Source: Hadesarchaea archaeon
Lineage (GTDB): Archaea; Hadarchaeota; Hadarchaeia; Hadarchaeales; WYZ-LMO6
Assembly: GCA_029259185.1 (NCBI GenBank)
Contig: JAPDJF010000036.1
Coordinates: 1 to 37,475, forward strand
Direction of reading: 5' to 3'
Length of the DNA stretch: 37,475 nt
Shown here: positions 1-7,028 of the stretch, one piece after another
How positions within the stretch are numbered: position 1 is the first letter of the stretch
Layout: each line of letters opens with the position of its first letter
Position numbers and translations under genes: made by a program
The notes under the pieces: model-generated
What the model was told of the DNA's origin: nothing
The model's database searches: none
Seen by the model: the letters and a program-made list of their open reading frames with translations, nothing else

Positions 1-168
1 CCTTCCCGTGGCCCTCGCCTGCTCCCTGAGCTGACCGCTCGTCCGGATGATGACCCCTGCGGCCACAGCTGCTACGAGGATGAGGGCTATGAATATGATC
101 AGCGTACCTATCCCGACGATACCCCGCCTCTCTCCGGCAAACCTGCTGGCCAATTTCATCTTTCTCAT
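1..168 (-). CDS. Archaellin (archaeal flagellin) N-terminus, cut by window edge
   Basis: The first 56 codons read from an ATG at 168 down to the window edge. The protein starts with a short basic leader ([16 protein letters not shown]), followed at once by [20 protein letters not shown] and then a polar stretch with [12 protein letters not shown]. This is the class III (type IV pilin-like) signal of archaellins. A FlaK/ArlK-type prepilin peptidase normally cuts after the Gly before IVGIG, and the hydrophobic helix packs in the filament core. A purine-rich stretch (AAGGATGGA) precedes the ATG. The rest lies outside the window, so the subtype and intactness are unknown. The spacer upstream, 169-291, carries copies of a palindromic motif also found near the neighbouring surface genes. 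Confidence 0.85.
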   Translation of the reverse strand, partial: MRKMKLASRFAGERRGIVGIGTLIIFIALILVAAVAAGVIIRTSGQLREQARATGR

Positions 169-224
169 TCCATCCTTATTTAACTAAAATGAGGCTTAAA
201 AAAGCTCCTATTCAATTTTAGAAT

Positions 225-286
225 CTGATAATCAGACTTTAGACAAAAAACAGTTAATTTATCTCTTTTTTTATCAAAAATGATAA
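225..286. promoter_or_regulatory. Candidate operator region upstream of the archaellin gene
   Basis: Positions 271-286 are a perfect 16-bp palindrome, TTATCA-AAAA-TGATAA. A related element, CTGATAATCAG, is at 225-235. Both lie in the AT-rich spacer between the archaellin start and the signal peptidase stop. The same 6-bp arms with a 4-bp spacer recur upstream of the surface-protein genes to the right. Repetition in spacers suggests a binding site for a dimeric regulator. The regulator is not identified. Confidence 0.5.
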
Positions 287-291
287 TTTTC

Positions 292-1410
292 TTATTCTTT
301 CTTTTTAAGCTCCCTCACCGTTTTCTCAAGCTCGGTGGTGACCATGTCCAAGTGCTGGGCGGTCTTGGCCAAACCCCTTATCGCCGCCGTGTGGGATTTA
401 AGGTGCATCGCATATTCCCTCATGGCACTTGAGAAGGAAACGAGCGCACCCTGGGTGTCCGCTGTGCTCCGGAGGGCCATTATTACCCTCTCCTCCAGCT
501 CCTTCCTCCGCTCCATCCAAGGAGGAATGGTGGCGTACAGGAGGAGGGAGGAAATTACTATAATAGCATAAGTCCTCCCGTATGCGGTCTGGAGGAAGAG
601 AAACACGTGGCCGAGTTTTGGAATTTTGAATCCGCTGTACCTCCCTATTACCTCCCCCACGCTTGTTTTGAACGGGTCTGGCCCGGTGGCATCACCTTTC
701 GTGATGAGATACTGATCCTCCACCTTCTCCACTCGGTGGATCAGCTGGGCAGGATAATTGTACCTCCGCTGGAACTCCTCGGATACCTTGAAGGCCACGA
801 CGTCCCCCGGTTTGATATCACTTGGACTTACTCCCTCCAGGTACACCACATCCCCCCTCTCAAGCGTTGGCTCCATACTGCTCGACCCAACCACCATAAA
901 GGGGATCCCCTCCACGTTGTAGATCAGGAGTGAAGCGAATACCAGAATCAACAACCCAACAGCTAGCTTGGAGGCAAGACTCCACCCTTCGAACCTCTTC
1001 CTCACGGGCGGCTCGACCCTGAGGGGAGGGACAACCTCACCCTCGATTTTCGGAACTGAGGGCTTTGGAAGTTTGAACTCCAAGAAATACCGTGGTCGTC
1101 CATCACTCCCCCTTCTCACATAAAAGCGAGGATCTCGGAGAGAACCTCCACCCCTCAGGATATCCTCAACCCGAGCACTCGGGACAACGGAGAAATGAAC
1201 CCACTTCCACTCCGAAGGGGGTCTTCCCTCCTTTGGAAACCTCAACCAAAGGTGAAGTTTCCCTTCTGCCTCATCGAACCTGAACTTAAAGGTTCCTGGG
1301 GGGAGTGTTCGATCCTTTTTCCCCAAAGCTAAGAGACTCTCGGCTATCCCCCCCATCCGTTCGGGTAGCTTGAGTCTGTAGGGGAGAAACGCAGCAGACA
1401 CCTTTACCAA
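292..1410 (-). CDS. Signal peptidase I (archaeal type) with extra N- and C-terminal regions
   Basis: A 372-aa membrane protein. Residues about 147-164 form a transmembrane helix. GSSSMEPTL follows, with the nucleophile Ser178 next to Met. A RGDVV and PGDVV box comes next, then LIHRV with His225 and KGDATGPDP with Asp240/Asp245. Archaeal and ER-type signal peptidases (S26B) use His where the bacterial enzyme has Lys, as here. A second hydrophobic helix spans about 281-296. The family core is usually 150-200 aa. This protein also has a 140-aa soluble N-terminal region, rich in Pro and basic residues, that I do not recognise, and a C-terminal charged helical tail of about 75 aa. The start is TTG at 1410 with GGCGGAG just upstream. 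It sits beside three secreted paralogues, so it may be their dedicated processing enzyme; that link is inferred from position. Confidence 0.85.
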   Translation of the reverse strand: MVKVSAAFLPYRLKLPERMGGIAESLLALGKKDRTLPPGTFKFRFDEAEGKLHLWLRFPKEGRPPSEWKWVHFSVVPSARVEDILRGGGSLRDPRFYVRRGSDGRPRYFLEFKLPKPSVPKIEGEVVPPLRVEPPVRKRFEGWSLASKLAVGLLILVFASLLIYNVEGIPFMVVGSSSMEPTLERGDVVYLEGVSPSDIKPGDVVAFKVSEEFQRRYNYPAQLIHRVEKVEDQYLITKGDATGPDPFKTSVGEVIGRYSGFKIPKLGHVFLFLQTAYGRTYAIIVISSLLLYATIPPWMERRKELEERVIMALRSTADTQGALVSFSSAMREYAMHLKSHTAAIRGLAKTAQHLDMVTTELEKTVRELKKKE

Positions 1411-1564
1411 AGAAAACTCCGCCTTTCCGATTTAAGAGATTTCTTAGAAAAATTTCAACTTTGATGAACTCAAAGCGCTGACCGACTGGCTTGGAGAGTA
1501 AAAGATCCGAGGGTGAATCAAAAGTTAGGGAGAGAGGTCGGTTTCAGAGGCTCCGCCTATCCCC

Positions 1565-2233
1565 TCAGAGGTTCGCGGCTTCCTCGATGTTACAGTAGTT
1601 GACCACGCCCGGATAGCTAGTGTATCCCTCTTTGGCGTAGTAATCACCGCTGTCCAACGCGATGACTAGTGGGTGATCGTGGCTCACGTTGTCGTAAGAG
1701 ATTATGAAAGTCGCAGGACCGCCCACCAGGGTCAACATAACGTTCTCCCCTGCGATGCGTTGCCAGTTATCGTTGTTCTGAAGTTGTTCGACGTTATCGG
1801 CATCTGTACCTATGAACTTGTAAACTGCGATGTTCTCGGTGAAGGATGTATAGTACTCGTTTAGATCCTTACGGTTAACCATTTCAACTTGGATCCACAC
1901 CCCCGTTCTCAACGCCGCATGAGGTCTGATGTAGAAGAGGTTCCCGGCACCTATCCTCCCACCAGTCCCTCCTATCACATTTTCAGGGAAGGAAGGAGCG
2001 TTATCATACGGTCCAACGGCCGAGTTTTCGGTCGTGAGATCTATGACGTCACCTATCCCGGGCGCAGAGTCGATAGGTGTGACGGTGGCTACCCCATAGG
2101 TCGCAGCGTATGCCAAGCCGAAGATCCCGCCCAACAAAATCAGGGTGAAAATGAAGATCAGGTGCTTCCTGTAAGATTTTTTTATCAGCCTAAATCTCCG
2201 ATTATCAAGGTTGAAAATCGATTTTCCACCCAT
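1565..2233 (-). CDS. Secreted surface-protein paralogue 1 (222 aa, minimal core)
   Basis: I chose the ATG at 2233 because GGAAGGTG lies just upstream and the product then begins with a basic stretch and one signal or anchor helix (about residues 24-43). A possible AYA cleavage site precedes Ala44. The open frame continues upstream to 2401, but that part reads through the AT-rich regulatory spacer. The mature part contains VGPYDNAP, FPENVIGGTGGR, GNLFYIRP, GVWIQVEMVNRKDLN, FTENIAVY, then HPLVIALDSGDYYAKEGY and a terminal IEEAA. The same landmarks occur in the genes at 2553-3641 and 4127-5959, so these are three paralogues. This one has no inserted domain and defines the core. I do not recognise a named family. 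A secreted or membrane-anchored surface protein is inferred from the leader. Confidence 0.75.
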   Translation of the reverse strand: MGGKSIFNLDNRRFRLIKKSYRKHLIFIFTLILLGGIFGLAYAATYGVATVTPIDSAPGIGDVIDLTTENSAVGPYDNAPSFPENVIGGTGGRIGAGNLFYIRPHAALRTGVWIQVEMVNRKDLNEYYTSFTENIAVYKFIGTDADNVEQLQNNDNWQRIAGENVMLTLVGGPATFIISYDNVSHDHPLVIALDSGDYYAKEGYTSYPGVVNYCNIEEAANL

Positions 2234-2283
2234 TTTTCCGCACCTTCCGAATATTGGGTTATTATGAAACTTAAAAACGGTTT

Positions 2284-2411
2284 CTATCAGATTATCATGC
2301 GTTAGAATTAAATCTGAGCATGAAAATCCGTTTAAATTGGTTTTTATCCAATTATCATCTTGTATAATTATCAAAGTCTGAAAATCTCTATTAAAAATCA
2401 AATCCGATAAT
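2284..2411. promoter_or_regulatory. Cluster of ATTATCA/TGATAAT half-sites upstream of paralogue 1
   Basis: The spacer before the gene ending at 2233 contains ATTATCA at 2291-2297, 2351-2357 and 2367-2373, and GATAAT at 2406-2411. The copies at 2351 and 2367 are 16 bp apart. They match the arms of the perfect palindromes at 271-286 and 3798-3815. The region is very AT-rich, so single half-sites could arise by chance. The clustering and the matching sites at sister genes support a regulatory role. Confidence 0.4.
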
Positions 2412-2552
2412 TAATTTTGATTAAAAATTTAGTTGACCCCACCAAAACTTTTTTTACCACACCCACTGAACCCAGAGAACCCACGATTACCTTAACCACA
2501 AACGAAACCAACACGGGTTAACGGGTGGAAAGTTGAAGAAAAGAAAAAATGC

Positions 2553-3641
2553 TCAGTACGCCGCTTCCTCGATGCTCAGGTAGTGAGTTATCCCGGGGAA
2601 GGTCCAGTACCCTTCCTTCGCCCAGAAGTCTCCCCTATCCAAAGCCACCACCATTGGGTGGTCAGCTCCCATCGTGGTTGAATGGAATATCCTCACGTAG
2701 TCGATCATCAAACTCGTTCGACCGACGGTCGAATCCGCCTGCCTGAAGCGGAGATGGACGTTTTCCGCTTGATTATCGTTGATCAGAGCTCTGAAGTTGT
2801 AGTTGTCATCCGTGAGCGTGAGAGTGTACACCGTATCGTCGCCCGAGTACGATAGGTTCTCGATGTAAACCCACTGTCCAGCGTCGAAATCCCACAGGTA
2901 GAGCTCTACCTCTTCGTTAGTGCCCTCTATGTGATACTCTATCTGGATCTCGTAGGAGTGATCCCGCGGAACTTCGGTTATGTAGTGGTAGACGTCGAAC
3001 ACATTGTCGGTGTTCTCGTATATGTTCTCATAGTTTCCGTCATCGGCCTGAGCGTTCTCGAAGTCGGTGACGGTTCCACCGATGTTCTCATAGTTATCAA
3101 CGTACGCGTAGCCGGAGTAGACCCTACTCACCTCGAACGTTGCCGGTGCACCTACGAGGGTCAGATAAGCCTCGTCGATTCGCTTCCACATGTTGTCCCA
3201 TACCCACCTCTCGGAGTTATCGCTAACGGCTAGATAAAGTCCGAGGTTCTCGGTGAAGGAGGTCCAGTGTTCATTTATCTCCTTCCGGTTTACCATCTCG
3301 ACTTGGATCCACAACCCCGTGTAAAGTTGAGGTCTGGGTTCGATGAAGAAGATATTCCCTGGAGAGAGCCTGCCTCCCGTGCCCCCTATCACGTTTTCAG
3401 GGAAGTAGGGAAATGTGTCGTACGGACCGATGGTCGTGTTCTCAACGCTCTGATCGTGCACCACTCCTATGTCCGGTGCACCTTGGGGCGGCCCGAGCAC
3501 CGCTACTCCCTGGGTCGCAGCGAAGGCTAGGGCAAAGATCCCGCCGAGTAAAGCGAGCACTAGGAATAACGCATTACGCCTCTTCAGTACCTTCCGCTTC
3601 GCAGAGGCCCAAGCCTTGAAGAATTTTCTTCGCGTTGTCAT
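2553..3641 (-). CDS. Secreted surface-protein paralogue 2 (362 aa, with inserted beta-sandwich-like domain)
   Basis: The protein starts with a basic stretch and a hydrophobic helix (residues about 23-41) ending in an AFA-Ala site much like that of paralogue 1. The core landmarks follow in order: IGPYDTFP (71-78), FPENVIGGTGGR (80-91), GNIFFIEP (95-102), GLWIQVEMVNRKEIN (109-123), FTENLGLY (129-136), HPMVVALDRGDFWAKEGY (328-345) and a terminal IEEAAY. Between APATFEVS and HPMVVALD, where paralogue 1 has about 10 residues, this protein has about 150. That insert is acidic and rich in Asn, Tyr and Asp, and it ends in a pattern like small jelly-roll domains (HLRFRQAD, then LMIDYVRIF). A carbohydrate- or ligand-binding sandwich is plausible but unproven. 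The gene lies 319 bp upstream of paralogue 1 on the same strand. Confidence 0.75.
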   Translation of the reverse strand: MTTRRKFFKAWASAKRKVLKRRNALFLVLALLGGIFALAFAATQGVAVLGPPQGAPDIGVVHDQSVENTTIGPYDTFPYFPENVIGGTGGRLSPGNIFFIEPRPQLYTGLWIQVEMVNRKEINEHWTSFTENLGLYLAVSDNSERWVWDNMWKRIDEAYLTLVGAPATFEVSRVYSGYAYVDNYENIGGTVTDFENAQADDGNYENIYENTDNVFDVYHYITEVPRDHSYEIQIEYHIEGTNEEVELYLWDFDAGQWVYIENLSYSGDDTVYTLTLTDDNYNFRALINDNQAENVHLRFRQADSTVGRTSLMIDYVRIFHSTTMGADHPMVVALDRGDFWAKEGYWTFPGITHYLSIEEAAY

Positions 3642-3688
3642 CTCCGATAACGAATCTTCAGAATCTTTTTTAAGAATGTTTCTCTCAA

Positions 3689-3727
3689 ATTATCAAAATT
3701 GTCCACCATAATTATCAAAATTGATAT
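3689..3727. promoter_or_regulatory. Candidate operator pair upstream of paralogue 2
   Basis: ATTATCA at 3689-3695 is followed by a near repeat at 3711-3727 that reads TTATCA-AAAT-TGATAT, one mismatch from the palindrome. They sit 48-86 bp upstream of the ATG at 3641. The arms and 4-bp spacing match the sites at 271-286 and 3798-3815. Confidence 0.45.
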
Positions 3728-3797
3728 GAATTAGACTCCAATTTGGATTTCAAGCTCTAATTTTGGTGTTCAGATGAAAAAATGATTCTTTTCAGTG

Positions 3798-3815
3798 ATT
3801 ATCAACTGTGATAAT
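3798..3815. promoter_or_regulatory. Perfect palindromic candidate operator between divergent genes
   Basis: ATTATCA-ACTG-TGATAAT is an 18-bp inverted repeat with 7-bp arms. It lies about 50 bp upstream of the small zinc-ribbon gene and about 160 bp upstream of paralogue 2, which is transcribed the other way. It is the longest perfect example of the motif seen in this window. Confidence 0.5.
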
Positions 3816-3864
3816 TTTATCGAAATACTTTAATGTAGTTTACTAAAGAAAAATTAACGATAAG

Positions 3865-4038
3865 ATGGAACTCGTTGAGAAAAGATGCACGTTCTGCGGG
3901 TACATAAACTACTTCCCGAACCCGCCCCTCCACCCCGAACACCGATGCTTGGAATGCGGCACTATAATCTATCCCAAAGCGATCCCAAAGGCCATGGAAA
4001 TAGCCCGCCCCACCCCCCGGCGTCCACGCAGACTCTAG
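3865..4038 (+). CDS. Small zinc-ribbon protein (57 aa)
   Basis: ATG at 3865 to TAG at 4036-4038. The protein has CTFCG near the start and CLECG about 17 residues later, so a CxxC-x16-CxxC arrangement that should bind one zinc ion. Its tail is basic and Pro/Arg-rich (ARPTPRRPRRL). No leader is present, so it should be cytoplasmic. It lies between the palindromic site at 3798 and the large surface-protein gene, on that gene's strand. It could be a small nucleic-acid-binding or regulatory protein of the surface cluster; this is an inference. The reading frame is short, but the paired cysteine knuckles make it unlikely to be random. Confidence 0.65.
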   Translation: MELVEKRCTFCGYINYFPNPPLHPEHRCLECGTIIYPKAIPKAMEIARPTPRRPRRL

Positions 4039-4048
4039 AGATTCAGCT

Positions 4049-4058
4049 CTGATAATCA
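4049..4058. promoter_or_regulatory. Half-site of the surface-cluster motif upstream of paralogue 3
   Basis: CTGATAATCA lies 69-78 bp before the ATG at 4127, in the spacer after the zinc-ribbon gene. It matches the element at 225-235 upstream of the archaellin gene. It is a single imperfect copy, so support is weaker than for the palindromes. Confidence 0.35.
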
Positions 4059-4126
4059 CTTCCCCATTTTTTTAAATTTACTTAACAAATTTTAACTAAG
4101 GGAATATTTAGGAGGATGCTAGCCCG

Positions 4127-5959
4127 ATGGAAACTCTTCGGAGGAGAAAAGGAACCGTCCTGCTCGTGCTGTTCCTCCTCACGCTCGCGGTGGCTCTCGT
4201 CTACTGCTCGACCTCCGCAGTGTTCACCACCACGCCCGAGAACTTCGCCCCGCGGGTGGCTGAAGTTAAGATGCTCGAGTGGAAGAGCAGGAAGGTGGGA
4301 CCGTACTACCACTTCCCGCCCCCGTACCAATTGTTCCCCCACGGGGTCGCGGCTTACCGCTCCGAGACGGGGAGTGGGGATGACTACCCGAAGTACAGGA
4401 CGTGGAACGGCGCCTACTGGAGTTCGGAGGAGGAACTCCCGGAGAACTTCGGCACCCCTCGCTGGGTGGTGGCCAAACACTTCCCGTTCTACTGCGAGCG
4501 CCTGGAGGAGTGGATATTCGTGGTGTGTGATGTTGAGGGGTGGCTCAGCGCGTACGTGTGGGACGGGGAGAACTGGATCATCGAAAACCGTTTCGCCCAG
4601 ACGGTGACCATCAACCGGGCATTCGACCTAGCGTATGAGCAGAAGTCCGGCGACGCCCTGCTCGTCTACTCGACAGGGGGGATTGACCCAGAGCTCAAGT
4701 ACAGGATCTGGAACGGGGAGAACTGGTCGTCCCCAGCCAGCTTGGACCTCACCACCGAGGACGAGGTGGTGAGGCTTGTCCGGATGGACTCCAACCCGCT
4801 TTCGGACGAGATATGCATGGTGGTGGTGAACGCCGCTCCCACTGCCATAGGGGTGGTCTGGGATGGGCAGAGCTGGGGAAACGAGACCATGCTCGATGTC
4901 GCTTCCGGCAGGGCTTACTCATCCACCACGTGGTCCGCGGACCTAGCTTATGAACAGACCACGGGGCACTGCGTGGTCGTGTACAATGATTTCTTGGTCG
5001 CGGCCCAGTTCGGGAGAACCCGTTCGAGGGTGTGGGACGGTACGGATTGGAGCGGATTTACCACCATAACCGATGATTACTCCACCGTGATCGAGGTGGA
5101 GCCCCAGCCTGGGTCCGAAAACATCATGCTTGTCGTGATCCTAGGAAGCACCTCCACCTACGGGAGGGACCTGTGGGACGGGGGTGCCTGGGTGGGGCTC
5201 GAGGACACGACGATCGCGAGCACCTACCCCGAGAACCGGACCTATGACCTGGCGTGGGAACCCGAGGGGGAGGAGCTACTGTGGGCATACCAGGACGACG
5301 CGAACCCGGGGACCCTCCAGTACCAGACGTGGACCCCCGCTGGAGGGTGGGGGACCCTCAGCGGTTCGATCCAGACGGGAGGGAGTCCAACCTGGGTGGA
5401 GCTCATCCCGGGATCCGAGCACCCGAGGGACACGGGGGTGCTCGGGGCATACCTGACCGACAACTTCGACCTGGGGGGTGCGTGGTGGACGGGAGACGAG
5501 CTGGTGAACCTCGGCTCCCAGCGGTTCACCGCGCTAGCGGGAGAGAGGTACACCAAGGTGTTCGACCTCACGAACCAGGGCGTGGACCACGGGAACCTCT
5601 ACCTCATAAGACCAAGCCCGCAGTACCGCCGGGGGCTGTGGATCCAAGTCGAGCTCGTGAACCGGTGGGAGATAGACAATTTCTACCTGGTGTTCGAGGA
5701 GAACGTGGGGGTGTACCGCGTGACCACCGACAACTCCGAGCTCTGGGAGAACGAGGAATACTGGGTGCCCGTGCAGCAGGAGAACATGAGCAAGTCGGGC
5801 AAACCCATCGAGTTCCAGGTTCCGGAGGTGTACGTGAGCTACGACTACCCGCTCGTGATCGCGATCGACAACATGTACTACGAGGTGAGACCTGAGAACG
5901 CCGAAAACGTGTGCGTGGGAGCGTACCACTACGTAAGCGTGGAGGAGGGAGACTATTGA
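4127..5959 (+). CDS. Secreted surface-protein paralogue 3 (610 aa, with inserted propeller-like repeats)
   Basis: ATG at 4127 follows GGAGGATG. A basic start (METLRRRKG) and a hydrophobic helix (10-26) end in LVYC, which could be a lipobox-like or signal peptidase site. The core appears as VGPYYHFPP (57-65), then GNLYLIRP (489-496), GLWIQVELVNRWEID (503-517), FEENVGVY (523-530), YPLVIAIDNMYY (574-585) and a terminal VEEGDY. Between VGPY and GNLYLIRP, where the sister proteins have about 20 residues, there are about 420. That stretch has W(N/D)GxxW-type repeats near residues 93, 145, 195, 245, 303 and 350 and weaker ones near 402 and 454, at roughly 50-residue spacing. This suggests a seven- or eight-bladed beta-propeller. 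The base composition is distinctly GC-richer than the other two paralogues. A surface adhesin or enzyme is possible; no catalytic motif was recognised. Confidence 0.75.
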   Translation: METLRRRKGTVLLVLFLLTLAVALVYCSTSAVFTTTPENFAPRVAEVKMLEWKSRKVGPYYHFPPPYQLFPHGVAAYRSETGSGDDYPKYRTWNGAYWSSEEELPENFGTPRWVVAKHFPFYCERLEEWIFVVCDVEGWLSAYVWDGENWIIENRFAQTVTINRAFDLAYEQKSGDALLVYSTGGIDPELKYRIWNGENWSSPASLDLTTEDEVVRLVRMDSNPLSDEICMVVVNAAPTAIGVVWDGQSWGNETMLDVASGRAYSSTTWSADLAYEQTTGHCVVVYNDFLVAAQFGRTRSRVWDGTDWSGFTTITDDYSTVIEVEPQPGSENIMLVVILGSTSTYGRDLWDGGAWVGLEDTTIASTYPENRTYDLAWEPEGEELLWAYQDDANPGTLQYQTWTPAGGWGTLSGSIQTGGSPTWVELIPGSEHPRDTGVLGAYLTDNFDLGGAWWTGDELVNLGSQRFTALAGERYTKVFDLTNQGVDHGNLYLIRPSPQYRRGLWIQVELVNRWEIDNFYLVFEENVGVYRVTTDNSELWENEEYWVPVQQENMSKSGKPIEFQVPEVYVSYDYPLVIAIDNMYYEVRPENAENVCVGAYHYVSVEEGDY

Positions 5960-6035
5960 TGGTCTCTGAGGTTTTCACTCTCCGACCCCAAAGGCGTTTC
6001 CACTTCGAAATGGGCTAAGAGATGGGGTTGCTGAG

Positions 6036-6584
6036 ATGGACTTCCTGATGGAGATCTTGGTGGTACTCGTGATCGCGCTCTTCGTGATAGTGCTGATCGA
6101 CATACTCAGGGGAAAGAAAACTGTCTACCCGAGAGACCTCTGGAAGCTCGTTCCCTCTGCCTCCGATCTTCCAGGATCGGGATGGGGGCTGATAGGGGAG
6201 TGGTGGCTCCCTTGGGTCGATGTGGTGTGGAAAAACGCGGTTGACAAGAACCCTTTAGAATCCGGGTACGAGGAAGGGTTCATGAACCTGTTCGAAAGGG
6301 GGGAGGAGCGAGTAGCCTTCTGCATTCTCAGATTCACGTCGAGCGAACTCGCCGCCAAAGCTTTCTCGGGGATCCGTGCAGAGTGGGGAGACAAGGAACT
6401 TTACGGGGTTTCGGTGGGGGAGGAATCGATCGGCCTATACCTCAGATCAAACGATGCGGATGGCATACTGTTCCGGGAGGGGGAGCTAGTGGCCTTCGTG
6501 TTGCTTGGTAAACCCGGGGTTCGCAGGGGGGAATCGCTAAAGTTCGCAGATCGTTTTGTGAAAATCATATGGGGGCTCGGATAG
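6036..6584 (+). CDS. Membrane-anchored hypothetical protein (182 aa)
   Basis: One N-terminal transmembrane helix (residues about 4-24, rich in Val, Ile and Leu) is followed by a short basic stretch and a soluble domain of about 150 residues. That domain contains many Trp residues and a hydrophobic strand pattern. No family is recognised. It starts at an ATG 76 bp after the large surface protein, on the same strand, and could be co-transcribed with it. The soluble part is more likely cytoplasmic than secreted if the Lys/Arg residues after the helix follow the positive-inside rule. Confidence 0.6.
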   Translation: MDFLMEILVVLVIALFVIVLIDILRGKKTVYPRDLWKLVPSASDLPGSGWGLIGEWWLPWVDVVWKNAVDKNPLESGYEEGFMNLFERGEERVAFCILRFTSSELAAKAFSGIRAEWGDKELYGVSVGEESIGLYLRSNDADGILFREGELVAFVLLGKPGVRRGESLKFADRFVKIIWGLG

Positions 6585-6643
6585 AACCACCTAATCGATC
6601 TCCGGGTAAAAATAGGGAAACGGGAAAAGATTAGTACGGAATC

Positions 6644-7024
6644 ATGTCGGGAAAGGGGACGAAGGTTTTCAAATACAAGCAAGTTCTCGTCGTTAGAGGC
6701 GACCTCGAAATGAGCGCAGGAAAGCTCGCGGCCCAGGTCGCCCACGGAGCAGTCCTAGCAGCCGAAAAGGCGAGATCCACCAAAAAAGAATGGTTTCAGG
6801 GTTGGATAGGAGAAGGTCAGAAAAAGGTTGTGGTGAAGGTTCCGGGGAAACCCGAACTGATACGTCTCCGAGACCAAGCGAAAGAACTCGGCCTCCCGGC
6901 TGAGGTGGTCGAAGATGCGGGCCTGACCGAGCTACCTCCCGGAACCCTAACCGTGCTCGGCATAGGACCTGGTCCGTCCGAACTCGTAGACAAGCTAACA
7001 GGGAGACTCCCCCTCCTGAGGTGA
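6644..7024 (+). CDS. pth2: Peptidyl-tRNA hydrolase 2
   Basis: A 126-aa protein with the Pth2 layout: KQVLVVRGDLEMSAGKLAAQVAHGAV at the N-terminus, then KVVVKVPG, LAEVVEDAG-like sequence (LPAEVVEDAGLTELPPG) and a terminal TVLGIGPGPSELVDKLTG. Pth2 recycles peptidyl-tRNAs that drop off the ribosome by cleaving the ester bond. The conserved Lys and Asp of the family are visible in the GKLAAQVAH and EDAG parts. The length is normal for archaea. A TATA-like TAAAAATA lies about 40 bp upstream. The gene ends 4 bp before thiL, so the two are likely one operon. Confidence 0.93.
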   Translation: MSGKGTKVFKYKQVLVVRGDLEMSAGKLAAQVAHGAVLAAEKARSTKKEWFQGWIGEGQKKVVVKVPGKPELIRLRDQAKELGLPAEVVEDAGLTELPPGTLTVLGIGPGPSELVDKLTGRLPLLR

Positions 7025-7028
7025 GTGG

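Noticed and set aside
2233-2401. Longer N-terminus for surface-protein paralogue 1
   Set aside because: The extra 56 codons read through the AT-rich operator region, add no leader feature and lie upstream of a good ribosome-binding site at 2233.
4082-5978. Several long open frames overlapping the 610-aa surface-protein gene on both strands
   Set aside because: They are shadows of a GC-rich gene. They are rich in Arg, Pro, Ser and Gly, have no leader or motif and conflict with a coherent leader-core protein.
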